Positions 36,131-47,682 of a stretch of DNA of 64,000 bases are shown here, one piece after another. A program made the translations under genes and the position numbers. Every line of letters begins with the position of its first letter. Within the stretch, counting starts at the first letter, position 1. The notes below the pieces were generated by a model, which made no database searches, was not told where the DNA came from, and worked only from the letters and a program-made list of their open reading frames with translations. The DNA lies in assembly GCA_963971285.1 (NCBI GenBank), contig OZ020262.1, positions 10,484,745 through 10,548,744 of the forward strand, given 5' to 3'. This DNA comes from Astropecten irregularis (taxonomy: Eukaryota > Echinodermata > Asteroidea > Paxillosida > Astropectinidae).

Positions 36131-36482
36131 AATTTTTTTGTCTTCAGAAAACTAATAAAATATCCAATATTGTACTTTGTTCCAAAAAAAAAACTGAATA
36201 CTCGGCATGTTATTACCGGACAGAGTTGTTCTTTTGAAGGGTTATCATCTTTTACCTGCTTCCTACATACTTGCCTAGATACATTTGGGTATTATTCTTG
36301 GACTATTGCACAAGGCGGAGAAACCCACCGCCTCCAACTCTCTCCCTTGCATGCAACATTACATTTAAAACAATATTGGAATATTGAATAACCTATAAGT
36401 TCAAGTTTCACTAATATCCCGTTTTCTCAATTAACGCGCGTTTCTGCCTGGGTTTTCTCCCTGTGTGTGCCACTGTACTGGG

Positions 36483-36682
36483 NNNNNNNNNNNNNNNNNN
36501 NNNNNNNNNNNNNNNNNNNNNNNNNNNNNNNNNNNNNNNNNNNNNNNNNNNNNNNNNNNNNNNNNNNNNNNNNNNNNNNNNNNNNNNNNNNNNNNNNNNN
36601 NNNNNNNNNNNNNNNNNNNNNNNNNNNNNNNNNNNNNNNNNNNNNNNNNNNNNNNNNNNNNNNNNNNNNNNNNNNNNNNNNN
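36483..36682. other. Assembly gap (200 N)
   Basis: The run of 200 N lies between the 154-bp tandem repeat region and the first visible tRNA-array unit, at the junction of the two duplicate copies. The true distance is unknown, and extra array units may be missing. Confidence 1.
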
Positions 36683-39153
36683 GCGTGGTTTCATGGCTTC
36701 TGACTGCCAAACGAACAAAGATAGTTGACTATTGGGGTCACCACCAACATAGGGCTGGATGGCTCAGTTGGTAGAGCGCCTGTACGGTATTCAGGAGGTC
36801 GCCGGTTCGAATCCCGCTCCAGTCAATTTTTCTTTGTTCACTTTTCAATGACTTAAAATAACTCAGTCAGTTTCCCTTGTGGTTATTTCACGAATATATT
36901 AATTAAAAAGCCGTATCCTCTTTGAGTGATCCCCCATGTGCCGTTCCCAGGTTGCAGCATTGTTGCGTGTATCATTGAAACGATCCCTGGGGTGTGGCGG
37001 TGTGTGCGTGGTTTCATGGCTTCTGACTGCCAAACGAACAAAGATAGTTGACTATTGGGGTCACCACCAACATAGGGCTGGATGGCTCAGTTGGTAGAGC
37101 GCCTGTACGGTATTCAGGAGGTCGCCGGTTCGAATCCCGCTCCAGTCAATTTTTCTTTGTTCACTTTTCAATGACTTAAAATAACTCAGTCAGTTTCCCT
37201 TGTGGTTATTTCACGAATATATTAATTAAAAAGCCGTATCCTCTTTGAGTGATCCCCCATGTGCCGTTCCCAGGTTGCAGCATTGTTGCGTGTATCATTG
37301 AAACGATCCCTGGGGTGTGGCGGTGTGTGCGTGGTTTCATGGCTTCTGACTGCCAAACGAACAAAGATAGTTGACTATTGGGGTCACCACCAACATAGGG
37401 CTGGATGGCTCAGTTGGTAGAGCGCCTGTACGGTATTCAGGAGGTCGCCGGTTCGAATCCCGCTCAGTCAATTTTTCTTTGTTCACTTTTCAATGACTTA
37501 AAATAACTCAGTCAGTTTCCCTTGTGGTTATTTCACGAATATATTAATTAAAAAGCCGTATCCTCTTTGAGTGATCCCCCATGTGCCGTTCCCAGGTTGC
37601 AGCATTGTTGCGTGTATCATTGAAACGATCCTGGGGTGTGGCGGTGTGTGCGTGGTTTCATGGCTTCTGACTGCCAAACGAACAAAGATAGTTGACTATT
37701 GGGGTCACCACCAACATAGGGCTGGATGGCTCAGTTGGTAGAGCGCCTGTACGGTATTCAGGAGGTCGCCGGTTCGAATCCCGCTCCAGTCAATTTTTCT
37801 TTGTTCACTTTTCAATGACTTAAAATAACTCAGTCAGTTTCCCTTGTGGTTATTTCACGAATATATTAATTAAAAAGCCGTATCCTCTTTGAGTGATCCC
37901 CCATGTGCCGTTCCCAGGTTGCAGCATTGTTGCGTGTATCATTGAACGATCCCTGGGGTGTGGCGGTGTGTGCGTGGTTTCATGGCTTCTGACTGCCAAA
38001 CGAACAAAGATAGTTGACTATTGGGGTCACCACCAACATAGGGCTGGATGGCTCAGTTGGTAGAGCGCCTGTACGGTATTCAGGAGGTCGCCGGTTCGAA
38101 TCCCGCTCCAGTCAATTTTTCTTTGTTCACTTTTCAATGACTTAAAATAACTCAGTCAGTTTCCCTTGTGGTTATTTCACGAATATATTAATTAAAAAGC
38201 CGTATCCTCTTTGAGTGATCCCCCATGTGCCGTTCCCAGGTTGCAGCATTGTTGCGTGTATCATTGAAACGATCCCTGGGGTGTGGCGGTGTGTGCGTGG
38301 TTTCATGGCTTCTGACTGCCAAACGAACAAAGATAGTTGACTATTGGGGTCACCACCAACATAGGGCTGGATGGCTCAGTTGGTAGAGCGCCTGTACGGT
38401 ATTCAGGAGGTCGCCGGTTCGAATCCCGCTCCAGTCAATTTTTCTTTGTTCACTTTTCAATGACTTAAAATAACTCAGTCAGTTTCCCTTGTGGTTATTT
38501 CACGAATATATTAATTAAAAAGCCGTATCCTCTTTGAGTGATCCCCCATGTGCCGTTCCCAGGTTGCAGCATTGTTGCGTGTATCATTGAAACGATCCCT
38601 GGGGTGTGGCGGTGTGTGCGTGGTTTCATGGCTTCTGACTGCCAAACGAACAAAGATAGTTGACTATTGGGGTCACCACCAACATAGGGCTGGATGGCTC
38701 AGTTGGTAGAGCGCCTGTACGGTATTCAGGAGGTCGCCGGTTCGAATCCCGCTCCAGTCAATTTTTCTTTGTTCACTTTTCAATGACTTAAAATAACTCA
38801 GTCAGTTTCCCTTGTGGTTATTTCACGAATATATTAATTAAAAAGCCGTATCCTCTTTGAGTGATCCCCCATGTGCCGTTCCCAGGTTGCAGCATTGTTG
38901 CGTGTATCATTGAAACGATCCCTGGGGTGTGGCGGTGTGTGCGTGGTTTCATGGCTTCTGACTGCCAAACGAACAAAGATAGTTGACTATTGGGGTCACC
39001 ACCAACATAGGGCTGGATGGCTCAGTTGGTAGAGCGCCTGTACGGTATTCAGGAGGTCGCCGGTTCGAATCCCGCTCCAGTCAATTTTTCTTTGTTCACT
39101 TTTCAATGACTTAAAATAACTCAGTCAGTTTCCCTTGTGGTTATTTCACGAAT
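36683..39153 (+). repeat. Tandem array of 323-bp tRNA-Thr-like units
   Basis: Units start at 36683, 37006, 37329, 37650, 37972, 38295, 38618 and 38941, so the periods are 323, 323, 321, 322, 323, 323, 323. Units are identical apart from single-base deletions, so the array is very young or homogenised (or an assembly expansion). Each unit holds one tRNA-like body about 70 bp from its start. The last unit is cut short where copy B begins. The leading 70 bp (TTTCATGGCTTCTGACTGC ... TTGACTATTGGGGTCACC) also precede the single copy at 478, so the unit derives from a dispersed repeat. Confidence 0.95.
36753..36825 (+). tRNA. tRNA-Thr-like sequence, first of eight in the array
   Basis: The 73 nt fold as a cloverleaf: acceptor stem GGCTGGA with TCCAGTC and a trailing A; D stem GCTC/GAGC; anticodon arm CCTGT-ACGGTAT-TCAGG; T arm GCCGG-TTCGAAT-CCCGC. 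The anticodon position reads GGT (Thr), and the arm resembles animal tRNA-Thr. Against function: base 33 is C rather than T, the anticodon stem has a T:T mismatch and the T stem a C:C mismatch. The pol III A box (TGGCTCAGTTGG) and B box (GGTTCGAATCC) are intact, so transcription is possible. The other bodies start at 37076, 37399 (one base short), 37720, 38042, 38365, 38688 and 39011. Probably a pseudogene or SINE-like family rather than a decoding tRNA. Confidence 0.6.
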
Positions 39154-39516
39154 GGGTTAATTTTTTATCGGAATAGGTCTGTGGTAATTGCCTCCGACGC
39201 AAAAGAACACAAACCAGTCTTATCCTGATTAAAAAAAACCCGACGGGATCATTTCACCTTGGAAGAAGAGAAGACAGGGAGAGAGAAATGACCAGATGCC
39301 CTAAATTCAATTAAACGAATCTACGTCGTATCATTTGATAGAGCGGTAGCGCTTAATAGTCATTTCGTGTTGGAAATATTTGTTGTATGTAGGCCAATGT
39401 ATGGGAGTTGTTTTCATTTTATTTTTCAATTACATGTACATGTAGGTCGTACTATGTACACTTTACATATCATGTTTACACAGTGAGGGTCTATAAATAT
39501 ATTATGTAGGGTTTAG

Positions 39517-39765
39517 TCAGGGGCCAAATTCATAGAGCTGCTTAGCACAAAAAAATCGCTAAGCATGACATTTCTGCCTTAATAAAAACAGGATTGACAA
39601 CCGAATGTCCATGTGTTTTGTATCACTTGCAATTGTTCTTTGGCTGTTGTTCGCTGACCATGAATATCAAATCAAATTTTCAATGGTGTTTTGTTTTATC
39701 GGGCAAGCCAATTTTTGTGGTAAGCAATATTTGGGCTAAGCATCTCTAGATGAAATTGGCCCCTG
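39517..39765 (-). mobile_element. Family-1 MITE (copy B)
   Basis: Counterpart of 26219-26470 with scattered substitutions, for example ATTTGGGCTAAG in the right arm. Confidence 0.9.
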
Positions 39766-40037
39766 ATTGTGGAATAGTTATGAAGGACTGTGAGGTGAGC
39801 TTTGCTCTAAACTGGGCTCCATTTTTATGATGTCGTCAAGTAATTTTGCTACTTATGCAAACAAAAAAATCAAGTGCTTGTCAATCTACAGGTTACGTGC
39901 AATTCTACGCAGTTCAGGCTGAACACAAAGATGCAACACTACCAGCCACAGTGAATTGCACATATCATGTGAAATGGCAATTGGTTACCAATTTTTAACG
40001 AGTGATAATTGACTATTTAAGGACACCGCCAACATAG

Positions 40038-40115
40038 GGCTGGATAGCTCAGTTGGTGGAGCGTGTCGCTGGTATGGTAATCCGGTGGTCGCTGGTTCAA
40101 ACCCCGCTCCTGTCA
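40038..40115 (+). tRNA. tRNA-Thr-like dispersed copy (copy B)
   Basis: This is the counterpart of 26885-26962, with small differences. The anticodon loop reads ATGGTAA here, so the Thr triplet is GGT rather than AGT, and one G of the GGGGG run is T. Such drift in the anticodon argues against a selected decoding role. Confidence 0.55.
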
Positions 40116-40277
40116 AATTTTCTTTGATCATTTTTAATGATAATACATAATGAAGTATAACATTATGATGTGCCTTATCTTACAAAGAATAAAAAGTATA
40201 CTTAAAACTCTATCACGATAAAATACAGAAATTCGTTTAAAAAAGACAGTGTGGAACTATCTTCATGTATATGTTTG

Positions 40278-40328
40278 TCTTTGAGAAAGATCCTGTTAGG
40301 ATCAAAACACGTCTGGCCCTGCTAACTT
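40278..40328 (+). repeat. Stem-loop/GAAA module, copy 3 (copy B)
   Basis: Equivalent of the module at 27131, with one substitution in the CCTCC segment (CCTGC), which weakens the alternative pairing but leaves the GATCC/GGATC stem intact. Confidence 0.6.
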
Positions 40329-40426
40329 TTAGCATTTCATGTATAAAATGCGGAATAAAACTGTTGCTTACAATTACTTTAAAAAAAGTGTGGAAAAACG
40401 TCTTACAATATTAATGATAAAAAACA

Positions 40427-40575
40427 GGGGCCGATTTCACTAACGCTTTGTGATCATCGTAAAGCCCAAATCCATCGCTAAACGGAAAATTGCTACGCAA
40501 AGTAGCGATCGATTTTCTGTTTAGCGATGGATTTGGGCTTTACGATGTTCGCAAAGCGTTAGTGAAATCGGCCCC
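40427..40575. mobile_element. Fold-back MITE (copy B)
   Basis: Counterpart of 27279-27427, also 149 bp, with TTCACTAACGC in the left arm so the arms pair slightly better than in copy A. Confidence 0.9.
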
Positions 40576-41087
40576 TGCTTGGAAACTTACAATGAGGATA
40601 GGGCTATTTTTCAATGACTTAATTTGAAAAAGAAAAGAAAATGGGTTAAAATTATCGGTGCAGCATATAAAGCCCACTGATTATTTGATAGTCGAGAACG
40701 AAGTATGCTGCTCATGGATATATCCTAGTACCGCAATTATCAGGCAAAACAAATAATGCATTGTTAAACCACAAGTCAAAAAGTGAATGTGATTCATGAT
40801 CCGATGGCGATTTATTCCCATTTATGTCCCCGGCCTCCGCATGCAGTGCCAGCATGATATATAATGTAGCTCAATATCAATTATTGACACAATTACTCAG
40901 CCTCAAATTGCAGGCCGTGAAATTCGAATGCCACCTGTGCAACATTTGAGCATGAAACTCTGAATAATTAAGTACCTGTCAGGTATATCAATCAATTATG
41001 TTTTGCAGGATTTTGTGTCGTTAGGTTGTGGGTGGGGGGGAGGTGTGGAGGGCTGGTTGGGAGACTAGACTGTTGAGTGTAGATAAA

Positions 41088-41530
41088 GGGCCTGTTTGTG
41101 TAACTCACAGGATCACGGATTCTACTAATCCGGATCCCATTTTAGCGCACCTTGCATAGGACGTGGATCCGCAAATCTGAAATCCCGTGCCTTAAAGGTA
41201 ATAGATTTATGTATAACTTACAGGGTATAAAGATGGTGGTAATAGAAACATACCGTTACAATTTTTCCGCCTGAAATGGTGTATTTATCCAGAAATTAGT
41301 AAAACAACGACGAAAAATCTTTTTGATCTTTTAAAAGATCAAAAATAAAAGAGAAAAGACTTCAGAAATACTGTGGCTGTTTTTCACTGTTTTCTCAAAA
41401 AGTGGGCACCGTATGGGACTGAAATTTTCACAGATGACTGTTACTGTATCTGTCTTGATATTTTTGCCAATGAATCTGCATTTCTTTGATAAAAACCAAA
41501 GTATGATATTACCTTTAAACAAACAGGCCC
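41088..41530 (+). mobile_element. Family-5 MITE interrupted by family 4 (copy B)
   Basis: Counterpart of 28931-29430, with the same termini and the same nested insertion. Confidence 0.8.
41194..41519 (+). mobile_element. Family-4 MITE nested in family 5 (copy B)
   Basis: Same nested position as in copy A, but about 45 bp of the left part is deleted (TTAAAGGTAATAGATTTATG). The nesting therefore predates the split of the two copies. Confidence 0.8.
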
Positions 41531-42228
41531 TTATTCACAGATCGATTCAAAAGAAGTGTAGCAGTTACAAAAGTACTATCCTACATGCAAATTATTAAGT
41601 CCGGAAAAAACAGTGAAATTGGAAAAAAAAAATGGATTTTTATTTTTTACACGATCAAGCAGATATACATAATGTACGTGTAACATTTCAATAGTTCACT
41701 GTGCAGGGGTGGGCAAAACCATTGAAGTCGTACTGTTGAAGCTAGGAGCCATTTCATTTGCAAAGTCGCGGCCAGCCCACGCAGCAGAAACTATCCATTT
41801 TATTGTCATTGTTTGCAGTCTGGGCCGGTCATTCTATTCATGGAAGCAGGGTTTAAGGGGCTGCGGCGATGCTGTGTCCTGTTTTGAACCGATCGAGTGC
41901 TAGGCTTTAACGTTTCACGAGTCAACATGGCAGATTTGGAGAGAGAAGTGATAAAAACACAGACTCAATAGTTCATCTCTTCTGAACTACTTAACAGTCT
42001 GTTGTGATGTACGGTGTATGAATTAGCTTATTGGACAGTAACACGTTTAAATATTACAACAATCACAATTTCATACATGTATGTACCCATTTTTAGTAGG
42101 ACATGAAAAACGGAACAAATCTTTTAACAATTGGGGCTTAAATTTTTCAATGATATTCGTATTCATTTTTGTTTTGACAAGTTTTTATATGAAGCCTAGC
42201 TAGGTAAAAGAAGGTGAAATTAATTTGA

Positions 42229-42303
42229 GCGGGATTGGAACCTGAGACAAATGGAATACTGTACCGGTTGCTCTCCCAACATGACCAACTGAGCTATCCA
42301 GGC
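42229..42303 (-). tRNA. Degenerate tRNA-like copy (copy B)
   Basis: Counterpart of the minus-strand tRNA-like element at 30121 in copy A, almost identical in sequence, with CTCCC replacing CTACC. Confidence 0.5.
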
Positions 42304-42506
42304 CTTTGTTGACCGTGTTTAAATTTGATACAGATCTGCGGTATCTCTCGGTTAGACTCAGTATTTAGATTTTTGTATCACGGTTGCTACTTAATCCAAG
42401 TTTTTAAAGAAGTTTTCTCAATATTGGGTAGATTGTAGGTCTCTGTGTTCATGTACAAGTCTGTAGTCTGTTTGTCAATCTTCAATGAAACATTGAAATC
42501 AAAATC

Positions 42507-42637
42507 GGGGTCGATTTCACGAAGCCCTTCGATCAATTGTTACGAAGGATAACCCATCGTATCCTACGTAGGGCAGCAATGCATCTTAGGCCTACGATTG
42601 ATAGTAAGTTACAATTAGTTTGATGAAATCGACCCCT
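42507..42637 (-). mobile_element. Family-2 MITE (copy B)
   Basis: Counterpart of 30399-30529, with TCTTAGGCCTACG in place of TCATAAGTCCTACG. Confidence 0.9.
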
Positions 42638-43349
42638 TGGAATAATTTGCCTTCTTTTTTTCCCCCCAAGAGGTACATGATGTAGCTATGGTTTGCACCT
42701 TTAAGGTGCTGTATTACAAGTCCGTGCCTGACAAGTTGCAATTAATCATGTAGTTCACTCGCTTCTCCGTGCTTGAAAAAGTCTGCCGTCAGACTCCAAT
42801 ATGAACTACACTGTAATAAAGACACGCTTGGCAGGCCATGGGTGCAGTAAGCTGCACTGTCGGACCTGAGCAACGAGGATTTAATCGAAGGAAGGTGCGA
42901 AAGGGACTGTCAGAAATATAAGAAAGAAGGGGGTTTGGAAAGAGAGCAAGGGGGTTGGGCTGGACCCCGGAAATCACTCCTTTTGAACAAGTTTTTGACA
43001 CCTCTGAACAGACTGTGGCTGGGAAGGAGGGTTATTGGCGTCAGAGAAGTCCTGGCTTACATCTTATGTAGAATAATACATGTATGTATGTACCGTCATG
43101 TGGGAATGTAGGCACGCTCACTTTGGATGTCAATGTAATGGGTTTTCCTGTTAACACACTGTCTGTCCCGGGCAGTGTGTATGGAGACCCACCGCCAATA
43201 TATGGCACTGCGGGATGTTGAAGGCACTGTAGCTGCAGTACATGTGGGTGTTTGATTGGCTAGTGTGGTCCTATTATGCAAGTGACGATTTATCTGCCCA
43301 ACATGCTCTAGTATTCTACCACACCCCTTATTTTTGCAATCTTCATTCG

Positions 43350-43757
43350 GATCCTCTCTCACCCCTTAATCCCTTGCCCTACCCTTCAGTCTCCTGCCCC
43401 ACCCCTCAAAACCCTGTCCCACCCCTGTACCACCCATCAGTCCCATGTCCCACCCCTCAGTCACCTGCCCCACCCATCTGTCACATGCCCCACCCATCAA
43501 TCTCCTGTCCCAGCCCTCAAAACCCTGTCCCACCAATCAGTCACCTGCCCCACCCCTCAGTCACCTGCCCCACCCCTCTGTCACATGCCCCACCCATCAG
43601 TCTCCTGTCCCAGCCCTCAAAACCCTGTCCCACCCATCAGTCTCCTGCCCCACCCCTGTCCCACCCATCAGTCACCTGCCCCACCCCTCAGTCACCTGCC
43701 CCGCCCCTCAGTCACCTGCCCCGCCCATCAGTCACCTGCCCCACCCCTCCTTCCTTA
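43350..43757. repeat. C-rich minisatellite (copy B)
   Basis: Counterpart of the array at 31245 with the same number and order of unit variants, so it has not changed length since the copies separated. That is unusual for a minisatellite and favours a very recent common origin. Confidence 0.9.
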
Positions 43758-45109
43758 CAGTCTTTCTGAGTTTAGAAATTAATCATTCCGGTGAATACAA
43801 GTTTTCAGTGTTTTCAGTCATGTGTGTGCATATTTAAAGTGAGCAGATTTTTTTTTTTTGTACATGTATACGTGTTCATGTACATGTGCCATTTACTTAA
43901 CGTAGGATGATTAACGAATAAGAAACCAATTGAAAAGAAACTCACACGCTGCATCACTCCATTCACCCGATAGCCGTCTCGTAGCGCACCCACAGCGCTA
44001 CTAACAAGGCCAACATCCAATCACTACAAAGCCTCCTCCCCTCCCCTCCCACTGCCATCACATCCACCACCCCTCTCACAGCCAGTGGAACGGTCCATTC
44101 GGGTGACATTTGCAATGGTTTTTGTCGCAGACCTACATATATGCGGTCTACCAATCATTATCTTTTCTGTATGTGTAGCAATCCTTTGATAGATGCAGGC
44201 AAAGTGGCGAATATACAGAGTGCACAAGGCAGATTATTAGCACCATTTTTTTTTTTTTTTTGCATGTATGATTTTTTTCTTTTTGTTCGAAGAGGGGGCG
44301 TCGGTTAGATGCAGCTAGGAGAAAATAAAAAGTGTATATCGTGAATGGACTATAAACTCGTGCAATCACGGATCAAGCACTGTCTCGCGAGTACGCAGTC
44401 ACAGTCAGAAATATTTGTGAACATCAGTCCGAGGTCGGTCGGGAGGGAGTTTAGCAGATGATGGTTTTAATGGGAAGAGCTCAGTAGATAAAACGGTAGA
44501 TCTTAGGAATAATTATGAGTTGTGGCTATTATGGAGATAAGGGAATATTGCCAATAGAAAAATTACTGAAATTCGCACACTAACATGGGTACGTACCCGT
44601 ACATGCATTATGCAAAGGGTCAATTGTATGAAAAATGACAGAGCAATCACACATGCATTTCTTGTTGCCCCCGACACAATTTACAAATTTTCCAGATGTA
44701 CTATTCATTTCTCAAATTTTTTTTGAATGAGATCAGGAAAAAAATGACAATTTTGGTCGGGTTCTCCCAAATATCCAACTATCAAAACAGACATCATGAA
44801 AAAAAAACACCTCTGAAAGATTTCATTGCAAAACAGGTGTAATGTACACAGACTGTACAAGATTCTACTGTTTAAGATTCATTTTTTGAAGAAATGCTTT
44901 TGTGAGCGTAAATTTGGACAAAGAAATTCTTAATTCTGAAGCTAATATTTTTTTTTTTGGGGGGGGGGGGTGTCTTTTGATTTTGAAACAGGTGTTATTA
45001 TTCCCATTTAAACGTCAACCCTCCAAAATCCTTCAAATACGTACAGTGAATATTTGGATGGAATCAGAAGAGTTAGGATTTAATTACGTGTCATGTCCCT
45101 CAATTGAAC

Positions 45110-45392
45110 CAGGCGTGGTTCTAGAGCCAACATTTTTGGGTGGGCTAGACGACTCAATATTTTGGGTTCTTCTAACACTCGCTTCTGCTATTGCTATGTC
45201 TTATTAGGGGTCGAAAGACATGTACATATACCCTACACAATGCGTTTTTTGTGTAATTGGCGCTTAATAACTGAAAAAATCCAATATTTTCAAGAATTTT
45301 TTTCAATTGCCTTTTTTTTGGGGGGTGGGAGGGGCGCTAGACAAAATTTGGGGGGCTCAAGCCCCGCCCCCCCCCCCGTAGAACCGCGCTTG
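45110..45392. mobile_element. hAT-like MITE with G/C tracts (copy B)
   Basis: Counterpart of 33006-33321, shorter through loss of C-rich sequence. Flanks AATTGAAC and ATTTGAAC match at 7 of 8 positions, better than in copy A. Confidence 0.75.
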
Positions 45393-46000
45393 ATTTGAAC
45401 GCTTTATACTATCTTTACTGTCCTTCCATTATTTGGATTCCATGTTCATCTCATTATTTGGCCGTACAGGGTGTGGACAAGGCAAATTTTGAAGGGGTCA
45501 AGTCAGTATCATCAGAGGTGGCGGACTGGAAATCCTTGGTTACCATAAGGGGGATGTCCACCCCTCATAGGCTTGACCCTCCCGACTGTCAATGGTCAAG
45601 ACTCCGTGGCCTGTCCACTCCCCCCACCGCCACCTCCACTTGTAATTGAATTTGACCACTGGTCATTCTCTCTCTCTCGGACCGCACACTAGAGGAAGTG
45701 ACCGGTGGCCTTGTCCGAGGCCTTGCAGCGTGGGGAAGAGACGCTGCTGTGAGCCACCACGGGGGACGTTGACAGGTGGAAATGAACGGTTGATTACTGA
45801 GGCATATACTGTATGACAGCAAACTGATGATGAAGATGTACTGTACAACAAAAGTAAATTAAAAACAGTACAGAGGAAATATTGTAGCAGTGATACGCAA
45901 GCAAGAAAGATGGAATTAAATTGAAAATAAAAACACGAATATCATTCGTGTTTAGAGAAAAACAAAGTAAATATGATAATTGTCCTCTTATCATTTAGCT

Positions 46001-46050
46001 TTCGATAAAGATCCGTCTAGGATCGAAACGTCTGGCTCTCCGAACTCCAA
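46001..46050 (+). repeat. Stem-loop/GAAA module, copy 4 (copy B only)
   Basis: TTCGATAAA-GATCC-GTCTA-GGATC-GAAACGTCTGGC. The matching place in copy A (33938/33939) lacks exactly the 21 bases comprising the stem-loop and GAAACG, leaving CGATAAATCTGGC. Confidence 0.7.
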
Positions 46051-46413
46051 ACATTGTATAAATTTCAGGTCATTGTTTTGGCTGATGAGCAATTTGTAGC
46101 AGTCTATTACTTGTATTATTTCTATTACTTTTGTCTTAAAGGGAGACAATACTTTTGTCTTTTCATTTTCTTTTTGAATATTAATTAGATTGAAATAATA
46201 AATCAATCTTTTGGTGGCAGGACTGCTATTATGAGTTCCTCGGACGAGATATTGCACTAGACAAAAATCCATCACTAGATTCTGAATAATGACCAATGAG
46301 ACAACTGTGCCTACAAATTATACGAGATATTGTACGTTCTTGCCGTGCGCAATGTACAGTATCCTGCCCCACAAACACATGTAATGAAGTGGCATTGAAA
46401 AGCCAGTAGATTA

Positions 46414-46767
46414 TTAAAGGTAGTATCATACTTTGGTAGCATACCAAAACAGAAATCTTCACAGATTTACCTATAACATACAGGGTATAAAGATAACGAT
46501 GGTAGAAACACACCAATTGTTTTGCCTGAAATGGTGTATTTATCCAGAAAAGATTAGAATCAATGACCAAAAACAATTTTGATCTTTTGAAGATGAACAA
46601 TAATGGTGAGAAGCTTTTTTGGTCGTTTTTTCACTGTTTTCTCAAAAAGTTGGCACTGTATGGGACTGAAAATTTCACAGAGGACTGTTACTGTATCTTC
46701 CTTGATATTTTTGCCCATGAATCTGTATTTCTTTGACAAAAACCAAAGTATGATATTATCTTTTTAA
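46414..46767 (+). mobile_element. Family-4 MITE (copy B)
   Basis: Counterpart of 34315-34674, with a few small deletions. Confidence 0.85.
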
Positions 46768-47648
46768 AGGAAACAAAAAATAATGGTCTTTTTTTACAGT
46801 ACACCTAGAGCCTATGAGGAATTTGTGTGGTTAGGTGGATGGCCTCAAACTTTCCAAGATTAGCCGTTGTGCTCTCCATCGTCCCTTTGAAATATGAGAC
46901 GGGTTATTTATATATATACAACAATGCATATTCATAAGATGAGCGTATTAAAATCAATTGTGTGGGAAAACAGTTCCTTGAAATGCTTTTTGTTGACTTA
47001 GGAAGCGAATCTGTTTTTCAAGAAACGTGCTAAAAATTGAACATGTACATCTACCCCTTTCCTTTCCCCCTACCCACCCCTTCAGTGGCATTCTTATCAG
47101 CACAGTATGGCTGCCACTGTGTTTGGAGACTAATTCCGTCTGGTGGTCCAGTTGCTATCCAAACAAACATGACGTCAATAGGGGTGATGAGAGGGAGTCC
47201 GTGGACAGACCACGAGGGCCTAGCCGTGAACATGTCCTGCGATTAATTCACAAATGACCAAGCGGGGTCAGGGTGTCGGACGTGCCCGGGTTGTGCGCAG
47301 CTCAGGCTAGGCAGGGCTGCACCAGTGGTGGTTCCGTTTTGGTCCACGGAAAACGTATTATTCAAACGAGGATGCGTCTGGGTTTTTATAGTTTGTGTCG
47401 GAATTAAATTACGGGAATTCATCATGCATACACACATGGCCGATTATTCCCTGACCTAAGTGCATGATGTAATTCAACGTCCATGCTACAAATAATGTAC
47501 TTGCTTTGGGTGGGGGGGGGGGGGGGGTTTGACGGATTGACACAAATAGATTTACAGATGCTAAATGGGTAACAGCTTTTACAAACGAGATATCGAACGG
47601 GAAAAATGTCCGCCAATGGATAATTACAGAGCAATTTAGGAATAATCA

Positions 47649-47682
47649 CTACCTAACCCTAACCCCTAACCCCTAAACCCAC
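47649..47682 (+). repeat. Telomere-like CCTAA tract at end of copy B
   Basis: Four to five CCCTAA/CCCCTAA-type units, longer than in copy A, located exactly where the two copies diverge. Confidence 0.5.

Larger units (their letters stand above)
39154..47669 (+). repeat. Large direct duplication, copy B
   Basis: This is the 8.5-kb counterpart of copy A. It starts abruptly inside the last tRNA-array unit (junction CACGAAT|GGGTTAA at 39153/39154) and ends in CCTAA-type repeats. It retains empty sites for the LINE and the family-3 MITE, and has a few extra short segments, for example about 17 bp near 41840 and 21 bp at 46010. Divergence in homopolymers and small indels is what allelic haplotypes or a recent duplication would show. 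Confidence 0.95.

Noticed and set aside
36411-36774. ORFs spanning the N gap
   Set aside because: They consist mainly of unknown bases.
36753-39083. Functional tRNA-Thr gene cluster
   Set aside because: C at position 33, anticodon-stem and T-stem mismatches, and anticodon drift in related copies make decoding unlikely. Kept as tRNA-like only.
36683-39153. CRISPR-like reading of the regular 323-bp array
   Set aside because: Whole units are repeated with no variable spacers, and the context is eukaryotic.
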